From Acanthaster planci (taxonomy: Eukaryota; Echinodermata; Asteroidea; Valvatida; Acanthasteridae): a DNA stretch of 54,447 bases. This document shows, one piece after another, positions 1-11,900 of this stretch (its first letter is position 1; each line of letters begins with the position of its first letter). The stretch lies in NCBI RefSeq assembly GCF_001949145.1, contig NW_019091443.1, positions 534,082 through 588,528 on the forward strand. The letters are read 5' to 3'. The notes below the pieces were generated by a model. The model was not told where the DNA came from, ran no database searches, and saw only the letters and a program-made list of their open reading frames with translations. A program made the translations under genes and the position numbers.

Positions 1-3000
1 GCCAGTGAAGGCTGTGAAGAATAGGAGTTATATGTTGCCTAGATGATGAACGGGTAACAAGTCTGGCGGCTGAATTCTGAATGCGCTGAATGCACTATTC
101 CACCATGGAGCAAGGAAAGATCACATCACAGATTTCATTCCTCCAACGTAGGGTTGATATAATATGCGCCGGCCCCAAGGAGAGTCCTTGCCCTTTCTCT
201 GCATGTAGTCTCTTATTTTAACATACATATACACGCAGTATTCAAAGGATTCAGCCACGACATGACGATTGTCAAAAAAGGGGGAAGAAAACCGTACGCC
301 ACCAGGATGTTACACTAGCGGCCATTAGGCGACGTGCCGTCTACCGTCAAAGACGTAACACTTCCGATTTATCCGCTCCAAGCGGGGACAAAAGAGGGCG
401 TATTTTCGAATGAAATTGACAGTCCTTTGGTATGAATCAGCAACTCACTGGGCAAGTTTATGCACGTTTGATGCGAAGCACGCAGAGTCCGCTCGACCAA
501 TTCTGTCTGGAGTGCATGGTCTTCGCGTGCACGCCGAATGCGTGCAAGAACCTGGTTGGAAACTTCGTACGTCCTGTCTTTCATTCGCCGGTGAGGGTGC
601 ACTTGCACTCATGGGGAATCACAGACATATAAACCAAAGATAGTATAGCGCTACGCGGCGCTATACTTGCTTTAATATAGATGCATAGACCGCCAGGTCC
701 TAATCAAAACTACAGGCGAAGCCTAGAAACAGGAGGATAGTCGCGAGAAAAAAAGTTACTGATCTTTCATGAATAAATGCATGTAAGATGGTTACTATAT
801 TATCGCGGTAGTTATCACATTTCCCGAAATCAAGATTGCTCGCTCACCTTCTTGAATTATCCTATCCTTGCTGTGTTTAACTCTTACTTTTAACTTAGTT
901 CATAAAATTTTTCTTGTGGCTCAATTTATTTTCCTCTACGATAGCTTAGAAATCTGTGTTTGCACCGTATGCATGTGGAGGTGGAGTCTCTGTTATAGCA
1001 GTCTTGGTTTCAAGACGTTAGTGCTTGATAGAGGACACCGTGCATAGTGCATCCCCTCACGACTCATAATTAGACTGTGCGCCAGTGAGAGTAAGGGGCT
1101 TGTTAGGCCGTGTCCAAAACGGTTGTTTAGAGCTAGGTCTACGGAATTGAGGCATCTATGTGATCAGTAACACCTACGTAGAGCGTGTATTGGGTATGTA
1201 CAGGGAAGGGGGTACCCCTCTGTCACATTTCGTGCTGGGTATAATCAAATAAGCTACTAGGCTAGAGGTCTGTCTGAGTCTGAATCATATAGTTAGCAAG
1301 GCACCCATCAGGAAACATCATACCGGCTTTGTAATTATTATTATTATTAATCATTTCTGGTTATGACACCATACACAATTTACCGTTGGAATCCCTTATG
1401 CCTCCAAGTGCTCTACCTATGTTTCTGAAAATCAATACATTTATTTGTAGGTCATCTGTTTGGGCATGTTTATCTTTTGTTAGACTTCAGCGATACCCTA
1501 AAACGTGTAAAAAAGAGCGGTTATTTCCAAGCATTCAATACTGATTCTCAAGGAGACCCAAAGCAATGAAGATCTAGCTACAAAGAAAAAAGTGCACCAA
1601 TAAAGATAGGTCTAAATGGCAACCTACAAAGAATATATGACAAACTCTGCAGCGACCACTTTCCTGCTCAAGTGCGATAGGGAGAGCGTTTCTGCGAAAC
1701 GATGCTGTCCCATCCCTACTTGGAGACTATCCAGATTATTTGAAGCTGGTGATTACGCTTAAATTATGTAATTCAACTTCAAGTTTATGTAAGCATGGAA
1801 TAAAGTTTGCGGTTTCACTGTTTTCCTTGTTTAACTGTCATTTTTTTCAGCCAAATTAGGGGGGCCTACTGTCTCGAGCTTGGACTTAAACCGCCAATGA
1901 AGAAGGAATTCAAATGGCAATCCTTATTGACTGCAACAATGATCCGAAAGCTTTGTTTTCAACTGTGGTGCGCTTTTAGCCATGTAATAGGCCAAAATAT
2001 TTAAACTTCTGGGTGAATCGACGTGACACGGCTAACTAAAATTCCCATAATCTATGCTCACACTTTATGCCGTGCAGAAAAGTTCAACATTCATTAAAAT
2101 CACAGAATGTTATATAGCGTAGTGCTTGAGCAAACGTTCCTTGTACAGAATGAGATTTTACGGTATTAGTAAAAGGCTTACGAAGAACCTTAAATTTGGC
2201 CCCACGTTTCACATATTTTTTCTTTGTACATTTCCTTGTGTAAAAACAAAGGACAAGTAATAATTCATTTAAATTAGACCCATCGGTATTGCGATATTGG
2301 CCCATGTCATAACATACATGTACACGGATAGCATTTTAAATATCAAATGGCAGTATCAGCTGCATAAATGAATGCGAAAAGACAAACAAATGTGCAATGT
2401 AGACTTTTTGTACAGTTTTTACCTTGACTTAATTTTTGTTCATTGCGTTAATGTTTTGCCCATTGCGCGTCGCCATGTTCACGTGACTTTTTAGCGCGTC
2501 CATGCACAGCTAGAAAATTCTCTGCACAAGCAATGGCTCGTACGCACGCACTTCCCATCGAGTTTTTATTCTTCTGAATCTTCTATCAATGGTTTGCCCA
2601 TACTTTCAAAATCACGGTTATACACTCAAGACTATGCGTTTAAATGTCTGTGAAATAGACTAATCCCATCATAATTGCGATGGCACCGCACTCACACGCA
2701 CATTCTTCAGCCTGACGCGCGCGTACATTTGGCAAATCCGACAGCCTATTGGTCCAAGAGGCATGTAATGCGCGCGTTCCGTCCGTCGGCGAACGTTGTA
2801 CCCCCGCAGTAATGGTTTATTACATTTGCGCGCGCTGTAAAACGTAGGTCTGTATGAACCTTTAGACGGGTACCAGCAACATGGGCGGAAATTTCTAGTC
2901 ACAGCCAAGGAGCAATTATTTCTGAAAGCTCAGCACAGCCTCCATCCTAAGTGAGATCGTGACACCGGCAAGTGCGGCGGAGTGGTGCAGGCTACCGGGT

Positions 3001-4227
3001 GCACATAATCAGTGACTTGAAAAGTGGCGGGACATGGTTAAAAGTGTGTGTATGTTGGGGGGTATATCTCCTCATATCCCCCGGGATCTCCACCCATGAC
3101 CAGCAATAGGAGTCTATCACATCATGAAGCAGCCATACACGCCATGGTTAGGTAGTACAGTAATCCTGCACCTGGTCGTCAGTTGACGTAGTCTATGAAT
3201 TTGGAGATGAAATGATGTCTCAGCCTCCGAGTATCCCTTAAATGCGTTGTAGGCTCTTCAAAATGATCCAATTACATCGCGCAAACATAAAGCAACTCTC
3301 ATTGTTTGATGTTTTATATTTTGGGTCCAATCCGCATCCATAAATTAAACGGCACCTGTAATCTCTCCATTCATTTTGCTTAGATTCATGGCCACATCAC
3401 CAACTGTTATCTCACAATTTGACCAATCCCGACTCTCAAACGTTAGGCTTATCTTCTCCTCCTTCCACCAACCTCGGCGCAACCACAACCCACATCACCT
3501 TATATCGTTACACAACTGTCTTATCTCCTTACACAACCAAACCCGTCATCTATGACGTCATTTCTGTTTGCTGCACCAGATCAAGACGCCTCTTTCCTAC
3601 TTTCATTCCATGCCGGCTACGCCCTGGCTTGCGGAACTCGCAGAAAGTTCCAGCTGCTACTTAATGAACAGTGGCGACCCATGCAGGAGGGAGGGGGGGG
3701 GGTCGGTGCACCGGGGGGGGGGCTTGAGTCTCCGCCCTAATTGTTTTTCTCTCTGAAAAAAAACAAAGATACAACTAACATCTGTATCTTAAACTACTAG
3801 CTTTGATATAGCCCCCCCCCCCAAAAAACTTTAAATCTCAGTCCCCTGTGGTGCAAAGGGGAGGGCTGTGTGAGTATCGGGTAAATTCCTGTCCATCCCT
3901 TACGACAAATCCTGGGTGCGACAACAGGAATGCTCCTGAATTATATACATTAATTGTGTAGTACGTTCAAGTCGATTGTACAATCAGAGCTACGGCTGCA
4001 TAATAAATATTTGTCATAAATATAAAAATTGGACATTTGTGACCTTTTATAGATATATATAGGTTCTTACCACTTAACAGTTTCAAAGACAAATTTAACG
4101 TTCGTACGAACTTCATTGAATACATTGCTGTTGTTCAAGCTATTAAGTGTTCCTTTCAACCTATACTTGTATCGGAGAATAGGACGGTGAACTGCCCTTT
4201 TATTCACTTCAAATTTTAAGCTCTTTT
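1..4227. other. Upstream non-coding region
   Basis: No conserved frame was found on either strand. 642-667 is a perfect 10-bp hairpin. 2690-2880 is rich in GCGC words with a CCAAT-type ATTGG, promoter-like but without a gene. 3669-3722 begins CAGTGGCGACCC followed by long G runs, and 3811-3823 is a C run. The CAGTGGCG...GGGGG edge resembles hAT-type ends, but no second end is convincing. Confidence 0.45.
642..667. repeat. Perfect 10-bp hairpin AGTATAGCGC
   Basis: AGTATAGCGC (642-651), loop TACGCG, GCGCTATACT (658-667). Confidence 0.8.
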
Positions 4228-4513
4228 ATGGGCGAAGAGGGGTTCCAAAAGATTCTACCAGACTTTTACTTCGAAGAAAGTAGCAAGGAAATATGTAGAG
4301 AAGCGGAAAACAAAGTACATATGGATTTTGATTTTGGCCAGTGGTCATTAGGTTTTAATGTACATGTACATGTACCTTTTACATGTACAACAGACACGAA
4401 ATTAAGATGGTTTCAATTTCGTCTAATTCATAGAATTTTGAACACAAACTCGTTTCTACAGAGCTCTGGAAGTGCCATCCACCTTGTCAAGATCCTGACA
4501 TATTTTATCTTAG
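4228..4513 (+). mobile_element. LINE fragment (reverse transcriptase C-terminal part)
   Basis: The frame from 4228 reads TDTKLRWFQFRLIHRILNTN then SFL, the pattern found after the polymerase domain of L1/Tx1-like LINEs. Upstream, SKEICREAENK is also LINE-like. The frame then decays and is cut by the MITE starting at 4514. Only about 95 codons remain. Confidence 0.65.
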
Positions 4514-6004
4514 GGGTGTAGTCCACTAATCCAGGCCCCATTGAAAACAGTGTAAAATCAGCATTGTTTGGGGCCATATAATAAGCGTGCCAACACCCCT
4601 GAGGCATCTGAAACACACGTTAAATTATTGTATGGTCCATAACCTTTTACTTTCTTTTCAATTTTCTGTGGGTTAACTTATTACATTTTGAGTTATTCCC
4701 TCAAAACAAAATTACCCCCAAAAAGTGATTTTTCCAAAGTCTGCTTGCAACCATTTTTCAAGTGACAATCCTAAACTTTCTCCGGCACTTAGGACTATTT
4801 TTCAACAGTATTTTTTAGCCATTCTGCTCTCAGATGAAAGCTCAAAGACCCAGGGAGTTGATTCTGGCAAAGATTTACACAATCTCACCGTTTTGGGGGC
4901 AATACAATCTCCTTTTTCAAAAGATACTTGTGAGAACTAAATCAGTGAAAAGCCGCACACACAAATTTATCTTAATAAAATAATTTATTACCTATTTACA
5001 GTCCCGAGGTTCACCCTCTCGTAGTTTTGAACAGTTCCTCAAATGAGGATATTCATAAAAAAATGACGTCAGAGAATTGTTTTAAGGTTTAATTAAAAGA
5101 ACTACATTAGACGCCAATAACACCAAACATCATGCTTTGGAGGTACAAGACAATAGAACTACAGTAGTAAATCAAGTCAATTAGCTTCAACAGCGAAATA
5201 TTCCACGGTTGCAACACATGTAATTACCGGTAAGTGCACCAAAATTACTTCAAAAGCCACCAAGGCCACTTCCAAGTTTAGGAGAAAAGTATTCACCCGA
5301 CACTAAGGGTAAACAATGCCACACAGGCTATAGTGCCACACAGGCTAAATAGTGCCATAAATAGTGCCACACAGGCTAAATAGTGCCATAAATAGTGTCA
5401 CACAGGCTAAATTCTACAACCAAGCCTTTAATACAATATGACATAGCAGTTTATCTTGGTCTGCATGCAGGGTCACTTGACGGTCCGCTCAGGATGGGGA
5501 AAAGGTGTATAAGCTGACAAAGTATGGCAACCCCAAAGAGCACAAGGCCCTTAGCTTAAATTACTCTTGTTGGATTGGAGAGCCTGACCACTGGTGTTAA
5601 TATAATTTACAGCAAGACAACTGACTGACTATGGGTAGCACATCTTCACTCTATATACGCCACTTTCCGTCACACTCCAGTGCACCCAATGAAAAGACCA
5701 CACCCTACTGAAACATCCCAACTGCTTGTACTTACCATTCAAATGCAAAGTCTACAATCTAGAGCCCCAAGCACCTTGTGTTAAATGCAAATCAATGACA
5801 TCACACACTGAAATGAATATTTAAATCAAGCAACTTCTCTTGTTGCAGCCAAAATTGGGAAACTCAATAAAACTCCATATGAAAGGAAAATAATAGTTGT
5901 CATTAAAAAAAAATAAAATGGGCTGAGATGTGACTATACTGTGGGGGCACTTAAATGCTAATGAGCTGGCCAGAAATTCTCGCTTGAATTAGTGGACTGC
6001 ACCC
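4514..6004. mobile_element. TIR MITE, family A copy 1 (1,491 bp, TTAG duplication)
   Basis: GGGTGTAGTCCACTAATCC at the left and the complement GGGTGCAGTCCACTAATTC at the right, flanked by TTAG at 4510-4513 and 6005-6008. No transposase frame. Its left 400 bp match the complement of copy 2 at 7540-7962. A short tandem duplication of a CCACACAGGCTAAATAGTG unit lies inside at 5311-5412. Confidence 0.8.
5311..5412. repeat. Short tandem duplication (CACACAGGCTAAATAGTG)
   Basis: Units of about 31 bases (AGTGCCACACAGGCTAAAT plus AGTGCCATAAAT) repeat twice, with partial copies on each side. Confidence 0.8.
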
Positions 6005-6008
6005 TTAG

Positions 6009-6420
6009 GACGACGACATATTACGGGCAACATGGCGACATCGTAAGATGTGGTATCGCAAGATGAAGACATCCTGGAATGGAGATGACAGCATCCCGAT
6101 ATAATGTATCATTGGATGGCGCTATTACAAAAGTAGGATGATGACATCTTGAGTTAAAGGGATGACGGCATCGTAAAAGTGATATGATGACATTATTTGT
6201 CAATGGCTGCCTTGACAAACCACCTCGAAAACAGGTGGCCTGAGATGGTAGTGTTTTTCAAAGTATTGTCCTCCTGTTGCCACACATATCAATTAGATTA
6301 ATAAAACGTCATGATGTCTCAACGCCTGGCGCAAGTTGTGAAGTAGACATTACACTTGGTGGATGTCTCTGGATGATGACATCCTGAGCTAATGATTATC
6401 GTCATTATCTGAGGATGTCA
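6009..6420. repeat. Degenerate GATGACATC repeats
   Basis: GATGACATC-like words occur at about 6030, 6065, 6084, 6138, 6160, 6186, 6374 and 6410, with spacing from 16 to 40 bases. It may be an old minisatellite. Confidence 0.5.
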
Positions 6421-7049
6421 TGTCGTTATCCTATTTTAAGTAATGTCGCTGTTTTTAGTAAGCTTAAGCCTCTATGCCACAGGGAGTTCTGTTTATATGC
6501 TTTACAATACACTAATAATGCCATACTTGGACTTTGGAATAGAGAAATTGTGATGCTAATCGTATTACCAGAATTCTTAATTTATACAAACACAAGCTTT
6601 GGCAGTCATAAATTCTTTTAATATGCTGGAACATTTCTCTTTTTGTGCTACAAACAGAATATTCTTATGTCAGTTGCATTCACTCTGTTGATCTTGGAGC
6701 CCAAATTCAATCAAACAAAATGTTTTGTAGAAATGAAACTATGTACCACCATTTTACCTGACAGTGCAGAAAATTTCATTTGCAAGAATAACACTTTTAA
6801 AAGACAATTCGTCATGAAGGCCCTAAGTTTTGTAACTCCTTACACAACTCATTTATCGGCATGCTTATTCTTCCTTATTTAGATCCAAACTTAAAACTTA
6901 TTTTTATCGAGTGATAGTGAGCTCAGATTAATTTCTCAACTGGTAACCGCCGTTCCCATTTCCGTTGATTTGGAATACTTGACTTACAATCTTCCGTGTC
7001 TATGTGTAATGTCTTACTCGACAACTTTCGTTTATAGACCTTATAATGA
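6421..7049. other. Non-coding stretch, no clear feature
   Basis: AT-rich sequence with several short frames (6415-6621, 6643-6882) that I do not recognise. It could include LINE debris, but no motif is certain. Confidence 0.4.
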
Positions 7050-7275
7050 ATTCATAATTACAGTCGCATGCGCACAGACGGCCTTGTCGGCAAGAAGTGT
7101 GAGCGGGAAATTGAAAAGGTATAGGGGTGCGACTTTGATGATCATTTTCTCTCAGGTTTTCTGGCTTGGTTATTTTTTTTCTTCAGAAAATCCCATCCAA
7201 TCGATTTTGCTATTAGTTTCTAATCCTAGGATGATTTCTGGTGCTCTGCAAAATACTTTATAACCGTGATTATGC
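7050..7275 (+). repeat. Left arm of an inverted repeat pair around MITE copy 2
   Basis: The segment with GAAAATCCCAT, TTGCTATTAGTTTCTAAT and ACTTTATAACCGTGATTA is matched in order by the complement of 8089-8310. Confidence 0.75.
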
Positions 7276-7478
7276 ACCCATTCGTTTCTATACATGTGTA
7301 ACCCTACTTTCTGCACATGAGAAATCTGACGAACTAGATCTTTTTATCTTTTGGAATCTGCACTTTTTTTTTTACAATCCCAAACACAACTGGGTACCAT
7401 TTCTTTCGGTTTTACTCCAAGCTATGACCAGGTTCAATGGTAAGCTATATACGTACAGTACATGTTTATGTATATTGA

Positions 7479-7962
7479 GGGTGCATTCCACTAATTCAAG
7501 TGAGAATTTCTGATCAGCTCATCCCATTAGAAGCGTCCCCGGCAGTATCCTTTGAAAAAGGCCCGGGAGATTTTTTGACCCTCAAATGGTGAGATTGTGT
7601 AAATCGTTGCCACAATGAACTTCCTGGGTCTTTCATATGACAGCAGAATGGCTAAAAACTACGGTTAAAATGGTCGTATATAAGTGCCCAAGAAAGTTGA
7701 GGGTTGCCACTGTAATCAGACTTCGGAAAAAAATCACTCTTTTTTTGGGGGGGGGCGGGGTGATTTTGTTTTTACGGGAATAATTACAAATGTAATTGGT
7801 TAACCCACAAAAAATGGAAGAGAAATTGAAAGATTAGGGACCAAACAGTAATTTAATTTGTGTTTCAGAAATATTAGGGATGTTGGCATGCATGTTATTG
7901 GGCCGTGAACAGTGCTGATTTTACACTGTTTTCAATGGGGCTTGAATTACTGGACTGTACCC
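7479..7962. mobile_element. TIR MITE, family A copy 2 (484 bp, TTGA duplication)
   Basis: GGGTGCATTCCACTAATTCA at the left and complemented right end GGGTACAGTCCAGTAATTCA, flanked by TTGA at 7475-7478 and 7963-7966. It runs opposite to copy 1, whose two ends it matches, and lacks the central part of copy 1. Confidence 0.8.
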
Positions 7963-8088
7963 TTGACTATCAGTACGTGTTTAGAAATGCACAGGTTGGC
8001 TCAAGAACACTAACGATGTGGTTTATACATGTATGTGTATGTACTACCAAGGGGGCCATAGGCCTACTAAAAACAGCGATCTCGTGCG

Positions 8089-8310
8089 CACAGGAAGAAT
8101 CACGATTATAAAGTCTTTTTACAGAGCACTAAAATTCCGCTTAAATTAGAAACTAATAGCAAACACGATTTAATGGGATTTTCCGAAGACAAAACTGAAC
8201 CAAGCCGGAAAATCTGAGAGAAAATTGATGCACACCTGTACCTTTTCAATGGACCGCTCGCACTACTTGCCGCTAAGGCCTTCTGTGCACTAGCGTGCAT
8301 AATGATTTAT
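8089..8310 (-). repeat. Right arm of the inverted repeat pair around MITE copy 2
   Basis: Complement of 7050-7275 with about one difference in five bases. It also shares the GGCCTTxxCGGCAAGxAGTG word of the left arm. Confidence 0.75.
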
Positions 8311-8653
8311 TAGTGAAATGGGCTTTCCACGTCCACGTAAATGTAACCAAGTTCTGACACAAAAAGCAATATAATAATGCATTTCAGTTATATGAGACCT
8401 AACGTATAATATACATGTATGAATTGTAATTTACTGAGATCATAAGATGTGGTAAAGGGAGAATTTTTTTAAAAAATCTTTTAGTGCCTTTAAAGGGGTG
8501 AGGCAACATTCTTGGAGCTCTCATATGAAAACTACCGGAAAATCGCCTTGCCTTTCTATCTGTGCTAAAAAAACTTGTTTAGAGTCTTGTCGATCCGCCC
8601 TTGACAATGATCCGAGACAGCGCAGCGCAATTGGAAGGTGCAAATAGACCGAT
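8311..8653. other. Region between upstream repeats and promoter
   Basis: No gene or repeat recognised. AT-rich to about 8580, then GC content rises toward the promoter candidate. Confidence 0.5.
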
Positions 8654-8710
8654 CGCGCGTGCGCCCTCAACACCGCTATATCCCAGAATGCAATTGCATA
8701 ATGGCGGGCG
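8654..8710 (+). promoter_or_regulatory. Candidate TATA-less core promoter of USP34 (NRF1-, ZNF143-, YY1-like sites)
   Basis: Just upstream of the first coding exon lie three motifs typical of animal housekeeping promoters: CGCGCGTGCGCC at 8654-8665 (NRF1-like, one mismatch at an edge), TCCCAGAATGCA at 8681-8692 (ZNF143/Staf-like core) and ATGGCGG at 8701-8707 (YY1-like core, which often sits near the transcription start). The local GC and CpG content is higher than in flanking DNA. The motifs are visible; promoter function is inferred from their order and from the ATG 143 bases downstream. Confidence 0.6.
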
Positions 8711-8852
8711 ACTGTAGGTCATGACATTGGCATGAATTTGGATAACGTGAAACTAGAACTAACGTTAGAGATGCTAGAACTCCTACCGCGAATTTCAATC
8801 AAATGAAATATCGTTGTGCTTATTAATCTTCATCCTATAAAGTGAATGGAAA
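8711..8852 (+). other. Putative 5' untranslated region of USP34
   Basis: The stretch between the YY1-like site and the start codon has no in-frame coding capacity: a TAA at 8838-8840 is in frame five codons before the ATG. Several out-of-frame ATGs occur. The last, at 8846, opens a 6-codon reading frame ending at 8866 that overlaps the main start. The exact transcription start is unknown. Confidence 0.55.
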
Positions 8853-8866
8853 ATGGAAAGTTGTGA
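8846..8866 (+). promoter_or_regulatory. Upstream ORF overlapping the USP34 start codon
   Basis: ATG at 8846 encodes MENGKL and stops at TGA 8864-8866, in the +2 frame relative to the main ATG at 8853. Its context is weak at -3 (T) but has G at +4. The main ATG has A at -3 and G at +4, so leaky scanning to it is plausible. It matters only if transcription begins upstream of 8846. Confidence 0.45.
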
Positions 8867-8901
8867 TACATGCCGTGAGGTATTCCGCCTTGTCTCCTCG
8901 T
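8853..8901 (+). CDS. USP34: USP34 exon 1 (start codon)
   Basis: Encodes residues 1-16, MESCDTCREVFRLVSS, with donor tcgT|GTAAGT after one base of the next codon. It resembles the vertebrate N-terminus, which also has a Cys-x-x-Cys in the first residues. Phase 1 fits exon 2, which starts with two bases. An in-frame TAA lies five codons upstream, so this is the first in-frame Met. Confidence 0.85.
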
Positions 8902-11900
8902 GTAAGTGACTAACGAATAACGTTAGGCTGGCCTGGTTAGCCATGCTGCAGTGCCAGTCATTGCCAGTGCCCAGTAGTGCTGGGCCTACTGCTAGTAAAA
9001 GTAGGCCTAGTACTAAGTAGGCGAGTAGGCCTAGTCATACTACACGTAGTTAGGCATTTTACAGTCACTTCGCCCCTTTTCAACTTCGCCTCTTCCCTAC
9101 TTCAGTACCATGCTTGTCAACTCGTACTCACCAACGTGACCAACTCATATGCCAACACCATGTCGTACACATGGTAGGCGTTAGGCCTAGTGGGAAAGCC
9201 TATTGGTACAGTTCAGATTGACCGGTTCCGCAAACAGAAACAGTCCAGAGTGCCTGACACCTCAAAAACTAAGTTCCATGGAAAGTTTTCTGGAAATTAT
9301 CCAACTATTTAACAACTTTGGGCAGTCATTTAAAAGATGAATGCGTGAGTGAGCTTTATTGGCACGTTTGGTGGGTGGAAGTTTGCCCGGTTTCACAAAC
9401 AGTTGCTGGTTCTGCTAAACATGTGATTTGTACAGTAGCCTAGGTCTTGTTTTTCTGACACACAACGATTTGCACCACACGCACACTGAAAGCACGCACT
9501 GTACAATACATGTAATCTAAAACCATGAAAACTCGTTCACAGAACTGGCCAAAAATTTGTAGTCACTTTGTATTCAAAACATACATTTGAAAATGGACAG
9601 ATCTCATATTTTCACAGTGGGATAATTGATAATTTCCGATAGCAGAACGGACTTTGGTTGGAAAAAAAATTACCGTGATAATCATTTCAAAGAGCCACAA
9701 ATGCAACATCGCACAGAATGCACACGTGCTGCTGTTGTCAACCACAATCAGTGAAAACTGATCATTGCCAGTTTTCTTAATTTACGGCAGAGCTTGTGTA
9801 ATCAAAATTCTTTTTCTGCAAGATCTTCAAGTAAACTCTTACAGAGAAGTATGAAGCAAGTCCTGAGCAATTTTGTCGTTCTGTAAATAAAGCCCTTTTT
9901 CTTTAAATTGTGGAAATGGCTAAATTGCGAACTGGACAATTAACTGTTCTTGTGCCAACTCGTACACCTACCAACTTCTACGTTGACCAACTCGTATGCC
10001 AACAAACTCATATGCCGTGTAGTTGCATGCTTAATTTAGTTTATACAAGTGCGATCATGTACTAGGAATAAGTTCGGCTATCTGGAAATATACAAAAAAA
10101 TTGAGACTGAAAGCTTTTTTGATGCACAAGATACATGTACATATGAAGCGATAGGTTCAGAGAAAAATGTACAATATAGGCTTTTTTTTTCTAAAGGACC
10201 TGGACCAATGAAAAAACCAAAACTAGCATTTTGAATTAATTTTGTTTTTTAATCTTTTCTTGAGATTTTTTGGCTGATATTATTTCAACTAGGCCTATCA
10301 CTTTTTTTCGAGAGCTTTGTTGAGAACAGAATATTTTGTTCAACAAGAAGTTCACAAATGTTTCACATTTCAAGCTGAGCTTGTCTGAGGATGTAGTTCT
10401 GAAGAACATTACAAAGGAAGTAGATTTTCATTTCAACTGATCAGGAACATAATGAATCTGGAACTAGGAAAATGACTGTACCTGACATCTTGAAACCATT
10501 GCTCAACAAGTCTCTGATATATGTGTTGTATGAATATAGGATTTTGATCAGCCATTAAAGAAACAAATGCCCCTCAAGTACATGACAGTGCATTTTGAAA
10601 GTAGTTCTCAAGAAGTCTCTTTCCTGTTCACAAGTTGACGAGTTGGTTGGTGTACGAATTGGTCAGTATACGAATTGGCTTGCGTACAAGTTAACCTGTT
10701 CCCTCCCTACTTCGCCCCATTTCCACTTCACCATGTTGCCACTTTGCCCCAAACTTTATCGTCTTTTGTTTTAGTTTGCCAATGAAAATCCTGACTGTAT
10801 GTCATGTATGTAGGTATCAGGTGTCTAGGCCAGTGGCAAAGTGTGGAGTCTAGCCGGCCAACTGCAGTAAAGTCATCACTGTTCCTCGCCGTAAGGAGTG
10901 AAGTTATGCTAAACAGAGTTGCTAATGTACTCGCTTAGATTCACCAAAATATGGTTATCAAAACTTTATAGAGTTATACTGTGACTCTTGATAGATATTT
11001 GTACAGTTTACATGTACATATACAGTAAGTGTATATGCGCTGTTCCTAGGCCCATGTGTATAACATTTGTGTTAACATGTATCTCCCATACTGGTCAGAC
11101 AATTTTTTTTTTTGGGTTTAGCTACCTTTGAAAGTCAAGTCTGTTAGGAAGCAGATTTACAAAATTAAGTGGGCTGGTTCAAACTCTGAAATGTCTTAAA
11201 TCAATGAAATGATTAAAATAAAGAAGATGTATACGGGGATTCGTAGAAGACTACTGATGAAAGTTAAAAGGAATGGTACCGTTTCTTTGATAATACCAAT
11301 TTTAGTATCAAATCCATTGTCACAATGCTGTCAATCTACGCCGCCTATAAAAAAGGTGCCTTATTTGTCATTCAGTATTTTCCAAGCAATCAAGCACAGC
11401 TGGGGTGAAGTGGCAGTGGGATGAAGTGGGAATCGGGCTAAGTGGCTCTTGGCAAAGTGACATGGGGCAGCATGGAAATGAGGTGAAGTGACCGACACCT
11501 AGTTAGGCTTAACATGTCTAACCATGCTGATTGGCCTTGTAGTTGTATATTAATGTTCCTGACATTCATGAACGTTAGTTCTCATTTGTATCCTTCATTT
11601 GCTGTTCTGGTAATCTTTTTTTTGTTGTTGATGTTTTTAAGAGTAAAACCCCTAACATTATGCCTAAGTTTGGTAAAAGTTCTAGGAAGGAATTCCATCA
11701 TGTCCATGGGCGTAGGCTATGGACATGATAGAGGTCACTAATATTTTTTAGAGTGACAAATTGCTGGCTTTGCCATTATTTCTCTCTTGCATTTGTATTT
11801 CCAGAGATGGAAACAAATGTGGCAGCACTGATTTCAGTGAATGAGAAATTGCACCTGGTTGGAAACTTGATGCAAAATGCCTACATGTTGGAGGAACATG

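Noticed and set aside
369-643. Overlapping frames on both strands near 400-640
   Set aside because: No recognisable domain, no splice or promoter context; probably chance in a locally GC-richer stretch.
3669-3860. hAT-type MITE starting CAGTGGCG with G and C runs
   Set aside because: The right end does not give a convincing inverted copy or 8-bp duplication.
8831-8840. CTATAAAG as TATA box
   Set aside because: It lies only 13-20 bases before the start codon, too close to direct a transcript that includes the ATG with a normal leader.
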